Shown in pieces: positions 41,110-52,952 of a stretch of DNA of 64,000 nucleotides. This stretch comes from Euclidia mi (Eukaryota > Arthropoda > Insecta > Lepidoptera > Erebidae). The stretch is from positions 123,016,331 through 123,080,330 of the forward strand of contig OX123183.2 of assembly GCA_944739405.2 (NCBI GenBank), given 5' to 3'. Each line of letters opens with the position of its first letter. The first letter of the stretch is position 1. The translations under genes were made by a program, and so were the position numbers. Under the pieces are notes generated by a model, which saw only the letters and a list, made by a program, of their open reading frames with translations, ran no database searches and had not been told where the DNA came from.

Positions 41110-43385
41110 GGCAGAATGGCATTGTTGTATTGCCATAGATAAAAAAAAACCATTAGAAGAAATGATTATTGAAAAACTACCATGAAATTTGATTATTTTT
41201 CATGCCAGATTTCATTTATATATTTTTTAAATATTCATTACTAGTGTTATAAGCACTCTAAAGTTGTATTATAGTTCGTAAATAGCAAAAAAACAATGAA
41301 TTTAACCATTCAACTCAATAATATTTGTTCTGTTTAGCTGTCAAAGTCAAATCATGTTTTGAAGTAAGAACTGTCAAAAGTTCAAAACTCATACCTTTTT
41401 GTAAACAAAGTCCTAGTTTGTTATATTTCTCAATAATCTCAATGCACTGCGTTGAATTATTAAATACCGAGTAGCTCGTATGTTTCTCTTAGAGCCAAAA
41501 CGAAGATATCAATGGCAAATGCTCTATGGATAACAAATTCCAAAGGAAATGATACAGCAAGGTTATGCAGTTCACACCTCAAAGAAAAGTGATTATATCG
41601 ACAGGAGTAAATACTATAATTAAAGATAGCGAGTTAACTACTAAAGGTGTTTATATTCGAAGAAGAATTGGCATAACCAAAACATAAAATATTGAAGATT
41701 GAGTTAGATCATAGATACATTCCTATTACAATTAAAATATGATTTGTGTTTCATGTGTTGTAACTGTATCAAGAAGGAAAATAAAACTCATAATTATGTG
41801 TTATTATTAACAATGTTGTTTTATTAAAGATTAATAATTTCTGTACATGAATTTATTAAGAATTATTGGTTCCAATTATAGACACAATTATTGAACACTA
41901 TTCTCATATACTAACTATCACAAATCTTCACTTTTGTATCTACTAGCAAAGCAACTTTCTTCATACTGGCTTTGCAGAATCCTCACATATATGTATGTCT
42001 CAAACAGATGGATATGAGCGGTCACAAAACTCATAAAGAAGTTGCCCGTTTGCTTGAATTTTGTATCTGTAAGAGTATAGATGCTGGCGAGAAACATTCC
42101 GAATCATTCCCGTCGAATACTTCGGAAGTATTCCGAAATATTCCGAAACTTTGGGAATATTTCAACTGTCAAAAAAAACCAGGAAAATCGACCTCACTAT
42201 TTCGCGCTTGGAAGTTGTATATTATCTTTGTTTGCTTGCAAGGTTTGCCTTTATTTGTTTTTATTGACTGGGCTATTATACGCGTTAAGTAGAAGGATTA
42301 ATACCTACCTATGCGACTCGCGAATACTCGCGATGCGTACATTGATACATACAAACTAACCAAAAACGTAGGTAGGTAACCCTCTTTCAAAAAAACAAAT
42401 CAAATATGCTAAGCCTGGTTTTTTATTCCACAACTAACATTTATAAAAATAGCATTCGATTTCGAAATAAGTAGGTACCTAAAAACAAAAGTATAAAAAT
42501 CCTGTTAATCGCAGGCTAACATATCTACCTATCAAAACATTAACATATACTTATTCAACCCCATTTATAATACATATAAAAACCCACCACATCACAAACA
42601 AACACGTTTATTCCCATTGAAGTATTCGGGCGAAATATTCGGCGGAAACATTCGATTGCGGGGTACGAATCTTTCTCGCGGGGGGGAAAACTTCTCCGGG
42701 GAGCATCTCCCCTCTTACCGCACTCCGCACCGCCATCGCCTGAACGCACGACTCGTGGCAGTCGATATTTCAGCAAAAAAATAAATAAATCTGAATTAAA
42801 TTTATGTTGAATAATTCTGATTTAAAGAAACTTTCTCAGAAGTATTCCGGAATTATTCCGAATTTTTCAGAAGTTTTGCAACTATATGTAAGAGAGATAA
42901 GTAAATATTTATAAACACACCACTCATTACATCATATTCTTTTATACTAAGATCTTCTATACTATGCAATTAATTTAAAAACACTTTTCATCATAATTCA
43001 GACATTATTTAATTGAATAATGTAGGTACTTAAATTCTTTACAGGACTCCATAAAATGTAGGTAGAATATATTGATAAATTAGGAACATTATATAAAGCA
43101 TCATTAACATAACTGTTCCTGTCATTTAGGTATGGCAATATTAAAAAGAGATCAGGAAGATCTTATTGTACTAATACTTCAAACTATCACATAGGTATAG
43201 GTACTATCTATAGTCATATCATTATCTACTACTAACACTTCCATTCCCAATGTGTAAAAACATTACTCTTTCTTTTTAGCTCCGTCACTCAGATGAACTA
43301 AGTTCATCTGAGCTCTGCCATAGTTGGGTTAAAAGCACAGCTACAACATTTGAAAATATTATTTAATTTCCTGTTTCTTATGTTT
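41110..43385. other. Interior of the nested transposon, no gene
   Basis: AT-rich with short frames only. Clusters of attccgaa motifs occur at 42095-42165 and 42830-42870, and a GC-rich patch at 42620-42740. No recognisable protein. Confidence 0.45.
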
Positions 43386-43389
43386 GGAA

Positions 43390-43655
43390 TATGAGTATTT
43401 AGCTTTGATGTTCTTGTATATTTCGGAAGGCAGAATGTACATGTAAAATTTGATGTTCAAGTAGACACTTGAACATCAAATTTGGAAAACCACAAACTGA
43501 ACTAGGCGACCTATGATTTTCCTTTCCATTTAATACATTGATGGTATATTTTATATAATGCCTCTGTAACTTCTTTAGTGGGCTGCGACACAGTAATTGG
43601 CGAAATGTCATGGAGGGCACCCGGTCCAATCAAGGTCTGGTAAGATCCTGATGCG
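43390..43655 (-). pseudogene. HARBI1-like (PIF/Harbinger) transposase N-terminal remnant
   Basis: The minus strand reads a 45-50 codon piece, FYASGSYQTLIGPG, then DISPITVSQPTKEVTEAL and a Tyr/Lys-rich end, stopping near 43520. A further frame below contains PSEIYKNIKAKY. The pattern FYA(T/S)GSYQ..., SQ.TVSR.I.EV...L... PSE...I is that of HARBI1 nucleases before the catalytic domain. The catalytic part is absent. A perfect 17-bp palindrome (43446-43483) interrupts the region. Read from motifs only. Confidence 0.45.
43446..43483. repeat. 17-bp perfect palindrome
   Basis: aaatttgatgttcaagt, 4-base loop, acttgaacatcaaattt. Confidence 0.9.
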
Positions 43656-45080
43656 TAAAATGAGTGCTACCAGAATCAGCAATAAAAATATAACATTAAT
43701 TAATAAATTTCTTCTTTATAGGAATAGAATAATAAATCAATATTAACTTCAGTTTTCTCACCTTTATTTCTGCCGATACGCTATCGTTTTGACGCGGTCT
43801 GGCCTTAAGGGGAATGAGTTTTTGAAATAACTCCCTTACTGAATCCTTTCCTCTCTAAGATGAAACGTTTTTATAAATTTCGCCTCGGGAATATCCGTAA
43901 AAGGGTTTGTAGTCATCCTCGATAAGCGACTGGCTTGTTAGTTAGCTCGAGAATATTAGTTCGCAGTTAATACATTATCTCTTTTTTGTAGTACATTAAA
44001 CTTTTTGATTGTCTATCACTATGTTTCACAAGCAAACACTAGACAAAAGCAATGATTGCACGATGGCGTTACGGTGGTAGGTCACTGATCAAAAGAACTG
44101 TCAAAATATTACCAGACTACCGCATACGTCAGTCATTGATTTGTCATTATGTACGAGACTACCAATCTATGCCATGTCTTTCAATGGAGTGTCAGTGGTT
44201 GACCATTGGAAAATCATAATGGCACCATTGTAACAGTAGACTACCAAACCTGTCAAAATCAACAATTATGAAGTCAGTGATTGACCATTTTGGCACTATT
44301 GTAATAACAGACTTGAGGCCCTGGTGCTAGAAAGCTGATATTTGACATGAATATAGCCATAAAATATTGCAACAAAACTGTAGAATAAAATTTAGGAAAA
44401 TATTTTTTTAAGGGTATCTCTCCTACATATAATAATATAGTGGGGTTGATTTTTTTTTGGTTGAGTACCCCATCATGTGGGGTATCATTGGATAGGTTTT
44501 AAAAAAATATTATTAGTTTGCTCAAATCATTTTTCGATCAAGTGATTGGTTTGTCAAATATCAAGCTTTGAAGTGAAAAAAATTGTTAGATTCAAGTGTC
44601 CCACCCCCCCCTCTGCCGGCTAAACTATTAATTTGGAAGAGGTGAAAAAAATCTCAAATGTAGTACATATAACGAATTTAAAAGGAAAACTATCACGGCT
44701 AAGTAGATATCACTAGTTTACTAGTAATCGTCGGTTAACTTATAAATACCTATTTCTGTGAGTTTACATTGGGCGCGCTGGCTTAATCTTAAAGATATAC
44801 GTACTTTGGTATGTAATGTACTACGGTACTACGTATGTATAGTAGTAGTATATCTTGGAAACCACATTTAATGTTCACAATACATAACTAGATACATACC
44901 TAGTATTTTTCTAAACAAAATTTAGGTTCTTATAATAGTGTTATTAAAATTATTTTTTCAGCAAAATAAACAGTCGGATTTGTTGTACATTAATACCCTT
45001 TGCAGCAAGTCATTATGGGCAACTACGGAACCCTACATTGCGCGTGGCCCAACACGCACTTGGCCGGTTTTACCTCCCTT

Positions 45081-45974
45081 AATTTATTTTTATTTAATTT
45101 TTGTTATATTCTCTTCCTTCTCCAGTGGGTTTCATCCTATTATAATTTTATTTTGTTTCAAAAATTATCTACCCTTGTCTTAAATGGAAAATATTAGCTT
45201 TAGGAGTAAAAAGTTACGACGCGATAGCCAAACTTACTTAATTAAGAACTTATCATATTTTTTTTAAGCTTTTTGATGGACGCTATAAAATATGATAATT
45301 TGATTCAAGGATAACGATCAAAGCGCGGTTTGATCTCAAGTTCGGTGATGACCAATATACGAGCGTTCGGCTCGTATAAGTGTAATTCAGTCATAAGGCA
45401 GTTAAAGTCTGCACTTAGACTTCAGATTTTAAATACACCAAAGCTAACGTTAAGCTGAAGTTCAACATTTTTTTAATGATGAATAAAAATGTTATAACCT
45501 ATCAAACTTCACACTGGAGTTCTGTCTGGCTCTGAATAGTTACGTATGTATTTGGAGTCTTTTCAAGGTAACACCATTGTAACTACCATATTCTTACAAA
45601 TAATTGATTATTGATTGATTGATTGACTGGTATTTCAGCATTTCCAAAGAGGAATACTAAAACGCAATAATAAACTGACACGTACACAATTTTAGCTTAG
45701 AGTCTTGCCTTCTCAGATCAATGCAACTGACAAATAAACCGTATTATATTTTGAGACCAAAATCATACCAAATGCTTTGCATAATTTTTTGAGGTCTTAA
45801 AGATGTGTAATAATAGTTTGGGACATAATTATTTTTCAAAATTTGTCACATAGACCTATTTTCAGCTCATGCATCCAACCATTAATTCATATTTATATAA
45901 TTATTTTGCAAGTGGACAAAAATTTACGATACGATATTTGTTGACGGGTATCCATCGCGAGACTTATCGTAGGG
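45081..45974. other. No recognisable feature
   Basis: AT-rich. A short GC hairpin tacgagc-gttcg-gctcgta is at about 45358-45377. No coding frame supported. Confidence 0.4.
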
Positions 45975-46007
45975 TATAAATATCTCTTATTACACTGTTA
46001 TTTCAGT
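45975..46007 (+). promoter_or_regulatory. TATA box with TCAGT initiator
   Basis: tataaat at 45975-45981 and tcagt at 46003-46007, with the initiator A about 30 bases behind the TATA start: the canonical arthropod core-promoter spacing. It faces the small frame at 46182. Confidence 0.4.
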
Positions 46008-46181
46008 CGGTTTCCATTGTAAGGCTACAAGTATTGCACATGTGACCCTTAACTCGCCTGTATCTCGATGTGTTATATGTTACAACGGAATCGAATACAA
46101 ACAAAGCGGTTACGGAAGGTCCAACAGACGCATCCATATTGAATCACTCAAGCAATCCTTCCACATGGAGCCGTATCTCAC

Positions 46182-46355
46182 ATGACTAACGTTATTTCTG
46201 TTTACGTTTACCAGTCGTACCCAATGAACTGCTGCCCAAAGGTAACGGTTGCACACGTTTCCGAATCACTGGATGTGTCCACGGTTGTGGCAAATGTCAT
46301 TCCTGATTTCACACGAACGATAACGTGCGAAATTACAGTCGACGTGAAATCATAA
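46182..46355 (+). CDS. Small open frame, unidentified 57-residue protein
   Basis: ATG at 46182 to TAA at 46353-46355; the frame is open for about 13 codons further upstream. The predicted peptide is rich in Val, Thr and Ser (start MTNVISVYVYQSYPMNCC, end TITCEITVDVKS), unlike translations of the AT-rich DNA around it. A TATA/initiator pair lies 177 bases upstream of the ATG and an aataaa signal about 65 bases after the stop. No signal peptide or domain recognised. It may be a fragment of a larger or dead gene, or chance. Confidence 0.3.
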   Translation: MTNVISVYVYQSYPMNCCPKVTVAHVSESLDVSTVVANVIPDFTRTITCEITVDVKS

Positions 46356-46419
46356 GTCCAGAGATAATTATTTTGCCAAAAATATTGGATATTACTGGTG
46401 ATGTAGCGTTAAGTATGTT

Positions 46420-46425
46420 AAATAA
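46420..46425 (+). terminator. Possible polyadenylation signal
   Basis: aataaa downstream of the small frame at 46182-46355. Such hexamers are common in AT-rich DNA, so weight is low. Confidence 0.25.
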
Positions 46426-46536
46426 ACTTTGTATATATTTCAATGTCATTGGCGTCAATTTGGTATTGACCGCTGAAGTAATATAATGAAAAGGTCAAAA
46501 GGATTAAAGGCACTGGAAACGGTAAAATCTAAGCTG

Positions 46537-46700
46537 TCTAATAATATATAAAACCTATTCTTGGTTACTGACTGACTGCCAGACAACATACAGTCAAATT
46601 TATTGAGTGCATAAAGCTGTAATTTGGCGAGTATGTTCCCTGGAGACCGTAGGGGTGCACTAAGAAGCGATTTCCTTAAATTTCTATGGAATGGGGCAGA
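46537..46700 (+). mobile_element. Helitron family B, degenerate copy
   Basis: tctaataatatataaaacc, ggttactgactgactg, cgtaggggtgcactaagaag follow the family order, with many changes. The 3' hairpin and CTAG are missing. Confidence 0.7.
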
Positions 46701-46743
46701 AAAGATGAAACAAAAGAAAACATTGTGTGGGCGTATCTTCCAG

Positions 46744-46747
<4 letters not shown>

Positions 46748-46790
<43 letters not shown>

Positions 46791-46840
46791 ATAGACTCAT
46801 GCCTGTATCCCCAAAAGGTTAGGCAGAGGCGTAATGGATA
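46748..46840 (-). repeat. (TA)n microsatellite and SINE family A tail
   Basis: About 19 ta units at 46750-46788, followed by the reversed tail tttatagactcatgcctg..gggtaggcagaggc-like sequence of SINE family A. The body is absent. Confidence 0.75.
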
Positions 46841-48048
46841 ATGATAATGGATTTTAGACACTGAAAGACAGTAAAATCTAAATACCGATATTACTGCTAG
46901 GAGCAAAAATATTAAACATCATAGTTTTTACACAGGCCATGAATCAAAATGAGTAATTAAACCGAACAAAAAAGTAAAGTACTGCAAATAAATATGCTTA
47001 GCAACATAATGGATTGCTGTGAAAGGTTTCAATTAAATATGTTGTGGACAGAAATTCACGATTGTAAAATCTTTTGCTTAAATGGTGTTTAATTATTGCA
47101 CCGACTCGTTAGTATAAAAATAAAGACCTGTAAAGTTGTACTTAATGGTATTTAAGCGAACATTACTTGTTTACCATCAGGTGACCCGCTTGATCGTTCC
47201 TACGCAGTAAAGAATAAAAAAGATATTGATAAGTTTACACGCACAGCAAGTGATACGTCTTGCTAAACGTTTCAGGACTTGTGCATATTTATTAAATGCA
47301 AATAAAATGTTCGTGATGGAAGGTGTATAGCGATATGATCGTTATATATTTATAGCTGCTGTTTTTCCTGCTAGCTATGACATTTTTTATGGAATGAGGC
47401 CAAAACAAGATGCATATTATCTTAGTATCGAGTGGTTGGCGTTGGTCAGTGATTTGTAATGAATAAGTTTAACAGAATTTAAGAGGTCTTCATGTTCTTT
47501 AATTTTTAATTTTGGTACTTGCTTATTACCTACCTGCTATTTTACCGTGGTGTCTGGTTATCCGTTAGTATGATTTAAAGTTTAGCTTAGGCTGCTGTAG
47601 TATCCGAATGTCATTTTTGAAGTATTACATCATAAGACAATGGTTGTAAGCATTGAGGTATCAATGGCTCAAGGTATGTAATCACAGAATCAAAGCAACA
47701 TTCGGTAGTACACAGTATTCTTATAGTTAATCGAGCCAATAATTTGTCTCGATAGTTAATGATAATGGAGCCAGTGAAAACAAAAAATAATTTTAAACAA
47801 AAGCACTTTTTTATTTTATTAAGTGGGATATCAAACGCAATATATATTAAGAGGACTTAAAATAAAGAAGAAGATAAAAATAAATCAGGAGCGAAAGACG
47901 TTTTAAGACACGAGCAAATTGGTTTTCAACTGGACCTTTGGTGACCCAAGCATAAAACAAATTCTTTCAGTCGTAAATAATGAGATGATATATTGAACTG
48001 AGTAAATAAGAGCAAAACCATTGCCTATTCTGCCGCCCACTTTTCTGG
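46841..48048. other. No gene; one repeat scrap
   Basis: At about 47160-47210 cttgtttaccatcaggtgac is the reverse of part of the repeat at 1430-1745. Nothing else recognised. Confidence 0.45.
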
Positions 48049-48186
48049 TTGTCATTAGTTTCTATAGTTTTCCAAATACAGGGAGTAAAAAGACCCTTAA
48101 CGAAAACTGAAATCCCATGTTGTACCAATCACTACAAATATTTTTTACTTCGGCACCATACCTGGGAAATTACTGGTTCAGGAGAT

Positions 48187-50336
48187 CACCATCATCATAT
48201 CAGCCAAACGACGTCCACTGCTGGACATAGGCCTCCCCCAAGGTTCTCCACACAGACCGGTCTTGAGCCGCCCGCATCCAACCTCCTCCCGCGATCTTGA
48301 CAAGATCGTCGGTCCACCTTGCGGGGGGCCTACCTCTGCTGCGTCGTCCGGTACGTGGCCGCCACTCCAGAACCTTTCTGCCCCAACGGCCATCGGTTCT
48401 TCGAGCTATGTGCCCTGCCCACTGCCACTTCAGCTTGGCTATCCGGAGAGCTATGTCGGCGACTTTGGTTCTACTGCGGATCTCCTCATTTCTGATTCGA
48501 TCTCGCAGGGAAACTCCAAGCATAGCTCTCTCCATCGCCCTCTGAGTGACCTTGAGCCTTCTGATAAGGCCCATAGTGAGCGACCACGTCTCTGATCCGC
48601 AAGTCATCACTGGCAACACACACTGGTCAAAGACTTTCGTCTTGAGACACTGCGGGATATCGGACGAGAAGATATGTCGTAGCTTCCCGAACGCTGCCCA
48701 ACCGAGTTGGATTCGACGATTGACCTCCTTCTCAAAGTTGCACCTACCTAATTGGACTACTTGTCCCAGGTAGATATACTTGTCGACAACTTCGAGCGTA
48801 GAGTTCCCAACCTGAATAGGAGCAGGTACAACATGGACGTTCGACATGATTTTCGTCTTGTCCATGTTCATCTTAAGACCTACTTGTTGGGATACTCTAC
48901 AGAGGCCATCGAGCATTGTGCCTAGGTCTTCCATGGTCTTAGCCATGACTACGATATCGTCTGCGAATTGAAGGTGAGTGATGTACTCGCTGTTGATGTT
49001 GATGTCGAGTCCATTCCAGTCCAGAAGCTTGAAAACATCCTCCAGCGCAGTGGTAAACAGTTTCGGGGATATGACATCCCCCTGTCTCACCCCTCGCTGG
49101 AGTTGAATAGGTTTCGAACTCTGGTCCTGGAGGCGGACTGACATAGTGGCGTTTTCATACAAACACTTCAGCACTTCGATATATCGGTAGTCAATCTGGC
49201 ACCGTTGGAGAGACTGTAGCACCGCCCAGGTTTCGATCGAATCGAAGGCTTTCTCATAGTCCACAAACGCCAAGCATAGGGGCTGGTTATACTCCTCGGA
49301 CTTCTGTATAACCTGCCGCAGCGTATGTATGTGGTCTATGGTACTATAGCCTTTACGGAAACCGGCTTGTTCGGGAGGCTGGAAGTCGTCTAGCTTGCTC
49401 TCGAGACGATTCGTGATGACCCTCGAAAACAGCTTGTAGACGTGGCTCAGAAGTGTCATGGGTCTGTAGTTCTTCAAGAGGGTTTTATCCCTTTTCTTAA
49501 AGAAAAGCACCACCACACCTCTGTGCCACGCCTGTGGCGTTTCACCCTAGAGAATGACGGAATTAAATAGCTTCCGGAGGGCTTCTCTAGCGGGTGCACC
49601 GCCGGCCTTCAGAAGCTCACTCGTAATTCCGTCATCACCCGGCGCCTTGTTGTTTTTAAGCTGTTTGAGAGCCACACTAATCTCGTGCATGCTGACGTCC
49701 GGGATATCTTCGGTATAGTGTCGGGTCAATCCAGCTCTAGGGTCTGACGCTGGAGTGCTTGCGGGTTGTTGCGTTCTCGTGTATAGCTGTCCATAGAACC
49801 TTTCGATCTCCTCCAAGAGCTCAGGCTTGGACGATACGATTCTGCCATCCTCCGTCTTCAGCTTTGTCAGCTGACTCTGCCCAACAGACAGATCCCTTTG
49901 GAACACTTTGGATCCCTTATTCCGCTCGATCGCCTCACGAACACATTTTGTGTTGTATTGGCGGAGATCGCGAGTCAGAGACTTAGAGATCTGTCTGTTG
50001 AGGTGCCGATATTTCGGCATGTCGTCGGAGGATAGCAGAACCATCTTGCGCCTTTCCTCTAACAGCTCGAGGGTCGGATCCGAGATCTTTTTGGTTCTCT
50101 GGCTTTTCTGGGGCTTAAAAAAATTTGCCCCTGTTGTATGGACAGCATCCACGAACCCGTTACTGTACACGTCCACATCTACGCATTCACCCAGGCATTC
50201 GAAACGGTTCTTGAGTTCGAGCTGAAAGCTCTCGGGGTTTTGGATATGAACCGGTGCCGGTCGGAGCGTGGACTTTATCAACCTCGACCGTTCGAGGCTT
50301 GTACGGATATTCAATGTGCCTCTTACCATTCGGTTC
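48187..50336 (-). mobile_element. RTE-clade LINE, 5'-truncated, 12-bp target duplication
   Basis: 2,150 bp flanked by ggttcaggagat at 48175-48186 and 50337-50348. The reversed 3' end has a short UTR with GAT-type tail (caccatcatcatatcag) directly after the protein stop. Only the last few residues of the endonuclease remain at the 5' end. Confidence 0.95.
48200..50329 (-). pseudogene. RTE LINE reverse transcriptase with one nonsense codon
   Basis: Minus-strand frame of about 710 codons from 50329 to 48200, interrupted by one TAG at 49547-49549 (after KLFNSVIL). Upstream: MVRGTLNIRTSLERSRL linker after the lost endonuclease, and LKNNKAPGDDGITSELLK. Downstream: YRPMTLLSHVYKLFSRV, EQAGFRKGYSTIDHI, FVDYEKAFDSIE, RGVRQGDVISPKLF (typical of RTE), catalytic LQFADDIVVM, VDKYIYLGQV, and C-terminal SRGRPPARWTDDLVK ending QQWTSFG. 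A different RTE lineage from the one at 10934 and 16945. Dead by truncation and the stop. Confidence 0.9.
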
Positions 50337-50560
50337 GGTTCAGGAGATATTGAAGCTCAAAGCCAGTATAGAATTTTTCTAATTTGGTACAAAATCGATG
50401 CATTTACCCCGCCAATATGTTCTATGACCCCATGGATAAGTAGGTATTTCGAGCATTGCACGTGCGTTAAAAAATTTGAAAACTTAAAAGAAATCGTTTC
50501 CCAGGTATTATTTTTGGTTAGTATGACTTAGCATGATGTCCACAACGAGTAGACTTTGGC

Positions 50561-50776
50561 TTGGTGATGGGTCTTGTGAGACCCTGTATTTCAAATAAGA
50601 CTGATCGAAGTGAGCAAAGAATCAAAAACACTAAATGCATTGGTAAGAGCATCCCGCGTTCATTACATAAACTAGGATCTCTATTTCGCAACAAGACTTT
50701 GGCCAAAAGTGAAAAGGTAGATTTTACTCAGATCTTTGACAGGTCACTGCTTTCCTATTTGAAGGTATTCGTGTAA
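50561..50776 (+). other. Open frame, possible exon, unidentified
   Basis: A 60-codon stretch that looks protein-like (IPRSLHKLGSLFRNKTLAK, FTQIFDRSLLSYLKVF) ending in TAA at 50774-50776, preceded by an aataag acceptor-like site near 50599. It overlaps the inverted-repeat copy at 50492-50608. No family recognised. Low confidence. Confidence 0.2.
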
Positions 50777-52589
50777 AATATATATTATAATGTATATAAT
50801 TTGTTACTATATAATTGCGTATGCGCAGCGATTTTATTATAATGGTAAAAGTAACTGTGCTCCGGACTCTGGTAGACGACGCTTGCTTGACAAGACAATT
50901 GACATTCATGACAGATGGAATCTTTCAATCTTAGCCCTATATTGAAACGTCAGTCTGTCAAGTACAAGTAGCGTTCGGAAACAAATTACTCTTTGCTATT
51001 TTTAATTTTTATTTTTATTTTGATGTAACGGAGGCATGTATTGTGTATTGTATATAATAATATATATATTATAAAACTTATTAATAATATGTACACTACA
51101 TACGTATATATTTGTATATAATTTTGTGTATATATATATTAATTTGTCGTTAGTATATTTTATTTATTTATAGGTAAATTTAATCTTATATAATTATAAT
51201 TGCATATAGGCCGGCGAGAATACCAGCGTTGTAGTTTTATAACTGCAACAATAGCTGACGCAGTTGCCTAATTTGTTCTCCACATACCGCCTTCTGTAAA
51301 TTTAAGTAAGAAAATGTATTTTAAGTTTTGGAGAAGCAAATAAAATATTTTTTGTTTTTGTTTTGTAAACGATGTGATTTGTGAGCTTCTTTGATACCTA
51401 TGTATTAGGTCATTAAAAAGCTTTAGAATACATTTTATTTAGGTCGCAAACCTCACAGCTGGTGAATGGTAATGGCTACATTTATTATACTATGTACAAA
51501 GTCACTCTGAGTTTTATGTGGATAACCATTAAGATAGGGTACTTGCAACAAACTTAGTCACTCTTTTTAAATTGCCAATAAATACACAATGTTTGTTGTG
51601 AACCAATGTTGCACACTTGAAAGTAACAAACACCATATTCTTTCGACTTCGAGCTTTTGGCTTCGAGGAGTTTTCAAATAGCTAATAGAACTCGGTTCAT
51701 TTGTCCAATAAAGTGTTATTGGATTTACTATTTCTTATCAAATGTTTCTCAATTCGCTATGCACATAGCTCGTTAGTAGTAGTGTCTAAGGCAAAGCTTG
51801 TAAATTGTGAGGGTAAATTGTCGCATTTAAACCATAACTAAAGTTGTAACATTCCAAATATCTCATCATAAGTTACGGACTCGTTTTCATGGAAATATTT
51901 GTTTATTTACACGACTTTAAGTTACCCTAAATATTTTGCAACTTTTTAGATCAGCAATCGGAATTAGTGACTGTATTCATATAAACTACTACCTTTTATC
52001 TTTTAAATCGACATCGTCTCCATCACAGCAAAATTATAAACATGATTGACAACATGTGTTTGCTTGGCAAAGTGTCGGGACGTGACATACAGTTGCCTAA
52101 AAGCGGCTCAGTCATCAATATATACTAAGAAAGCTTATTGACATTGAAAGAAGTCAATACCAATGTGTGACCCACAAATCCTATCAGTTAACATAATACT
52201 ACCATTCGTGACCTACAAAAGTCCCTCGACGCTAAAGGAGCAAGACAATTCCAAGGAATTATATACATCAACTGTTTCGAAATAAGATTAAGTCCCATTC
52301 GTCCAGTAGATGGCCATCAAACGATTTTATGAGTAGTATTTGAAAGTCAAGCGGGACCGAGACCTTCAAAGGAAAGCTACTGGGAACGATATACAAGTAA
52401 TTGGCAAATCTAATTTTGTACCTTAGCTGGACGAAAGTCCGAACTTACACGTGGGTAAAAGTTTATGTAAGTTTGGTTTTGAACATTGTTGTAAATAGAT
52501 TTAGACATGAAATTCAATGTTTGTGGTGTTGAAATATAAGTTGTTTCTGATTCGCGGAGTCTGTGACTTTATAGTACGGCATTTTAATA
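50777..52589. other. No recognisable feature
   Basis: AT-rich with TA-rich patches near 51050-51180. No coding frame, terminus or known repeat recognised in 1.8 kb. Confidence 0.45.
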
Positions 52590-52593
52590 TATA

Positions 52594-52952
52594 TGACGGC
52601 GCTTTGATGTTTTAAGAGTGTCAAGAAACGTCAAGAATGACAGCTGACATTTGACAAGCGCGGTTGACGTTTCCCCACTCTGACGCAGCTCCGGGCTCTT
52701 TTGCGCGCGGTCGTCGAACGGATCATAATCCGTTTGCATCGCGCTCAAGCAAGACGTGTTCGGTGAAGCGTCGCTGTGTCTTAATTAATTAGAAAGTGGT
52801 GATTGTAGTTCTGTGTATATTTCATTAAAATAGTTATTGTACGTCGTCAATTATCTCTAACACGTGGTTTGAATTCTCCTCGCCCGACTACCCACAATAG
52901 TTTGGAAATCGACATGAACCCTGAACCGATTGACCATGGCCAACTGCCGTTA
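52594..52952 (+). repeat. 5' LTR of Gypsy element 2
   Basis: 359 bp with ends TGACGGC...GCCGTTA, an imperfect inverted pair (TG..TA rather than TG..CA). The duplicate copy at 62560 and the tata flanks fix both borders. The last 39 bases are the first 13 codons of gag. No TATA box is obvious. Confidence 0.9.

Larger units (their letters stand above)
40977..44323. mobile_element. Nested TIR DNA transposon, about 3.3 kb
   Basis: Ends cagggcctcaagtctgctatt and aataacagacttgaggccctg are inverted repeats with one mismatch. Subterminal regions carry repeated motifs on both sides (gtagtctggtaat at about 41049 and, reversed, near 44110; further tagtct motifs at the right end), as expected of transposase-binding sites. 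No target duplication is clear. The interior has no intact gene; a HARBI1-like remnant lies at 43390-43655. Confidence 0.6.
40905..45080 (+). mobile_element. Old dispersed repeat split by a nested element
   Basis: Left part 40905-40976 (ttccgtagtccacaagg, cgtccgtctgtccgtccg) and right part 44324-45080 (gctagaaagctgatatttg, ggggtatcattggatagg, ctacggaaccctac) correspond to the two halves of a repeat I recall from lepidopteran genomes; ttccgtag and ctacggaa form its inverted ends. Between them is a 3.3-kb insertion. No coding capacity. Confidence 0.5.
48049..50531 (+). pseudogene. Open frame of unknown nature, split by a LINE
   Basis: Ignoring the LINE insertion with one target duplication, 48049-48186 and 50349-50531 form one continuous plus-strand frame of about 107 codons. 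It includes FLLRHHTWEITGSGD before and IEAQSQYRIFLIWYKIDAF after the break, running to a TGA near 50530. A cag|gtatta donor-like site lies near 50502. However, 48056-48172 and 50492-50608 are diverged inverted repeats of each other, so this may instead be a short non-coding foldback element. Family unknown. Confidence 0.3.

Noticed and set aside
42095..42170. Heat-shock elements (clustered GAA/TTC)
   Set aside because: The triplets are spaced 1 or 3 bases apart rather than the 2 required for alternating nGAAn units.
45010..45075. Small coding frames of 65-81 codons
   Set aside because: They overlap the right end of a dispersed repeat (ctacggaaccctac) in two frames and run into T-rich low-complexity sequence.
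46750..46788. Transposon terminus or promoter in the TA run
   Set aside because: It is a simple (TA)n microsatellite attached to a SINE tail.
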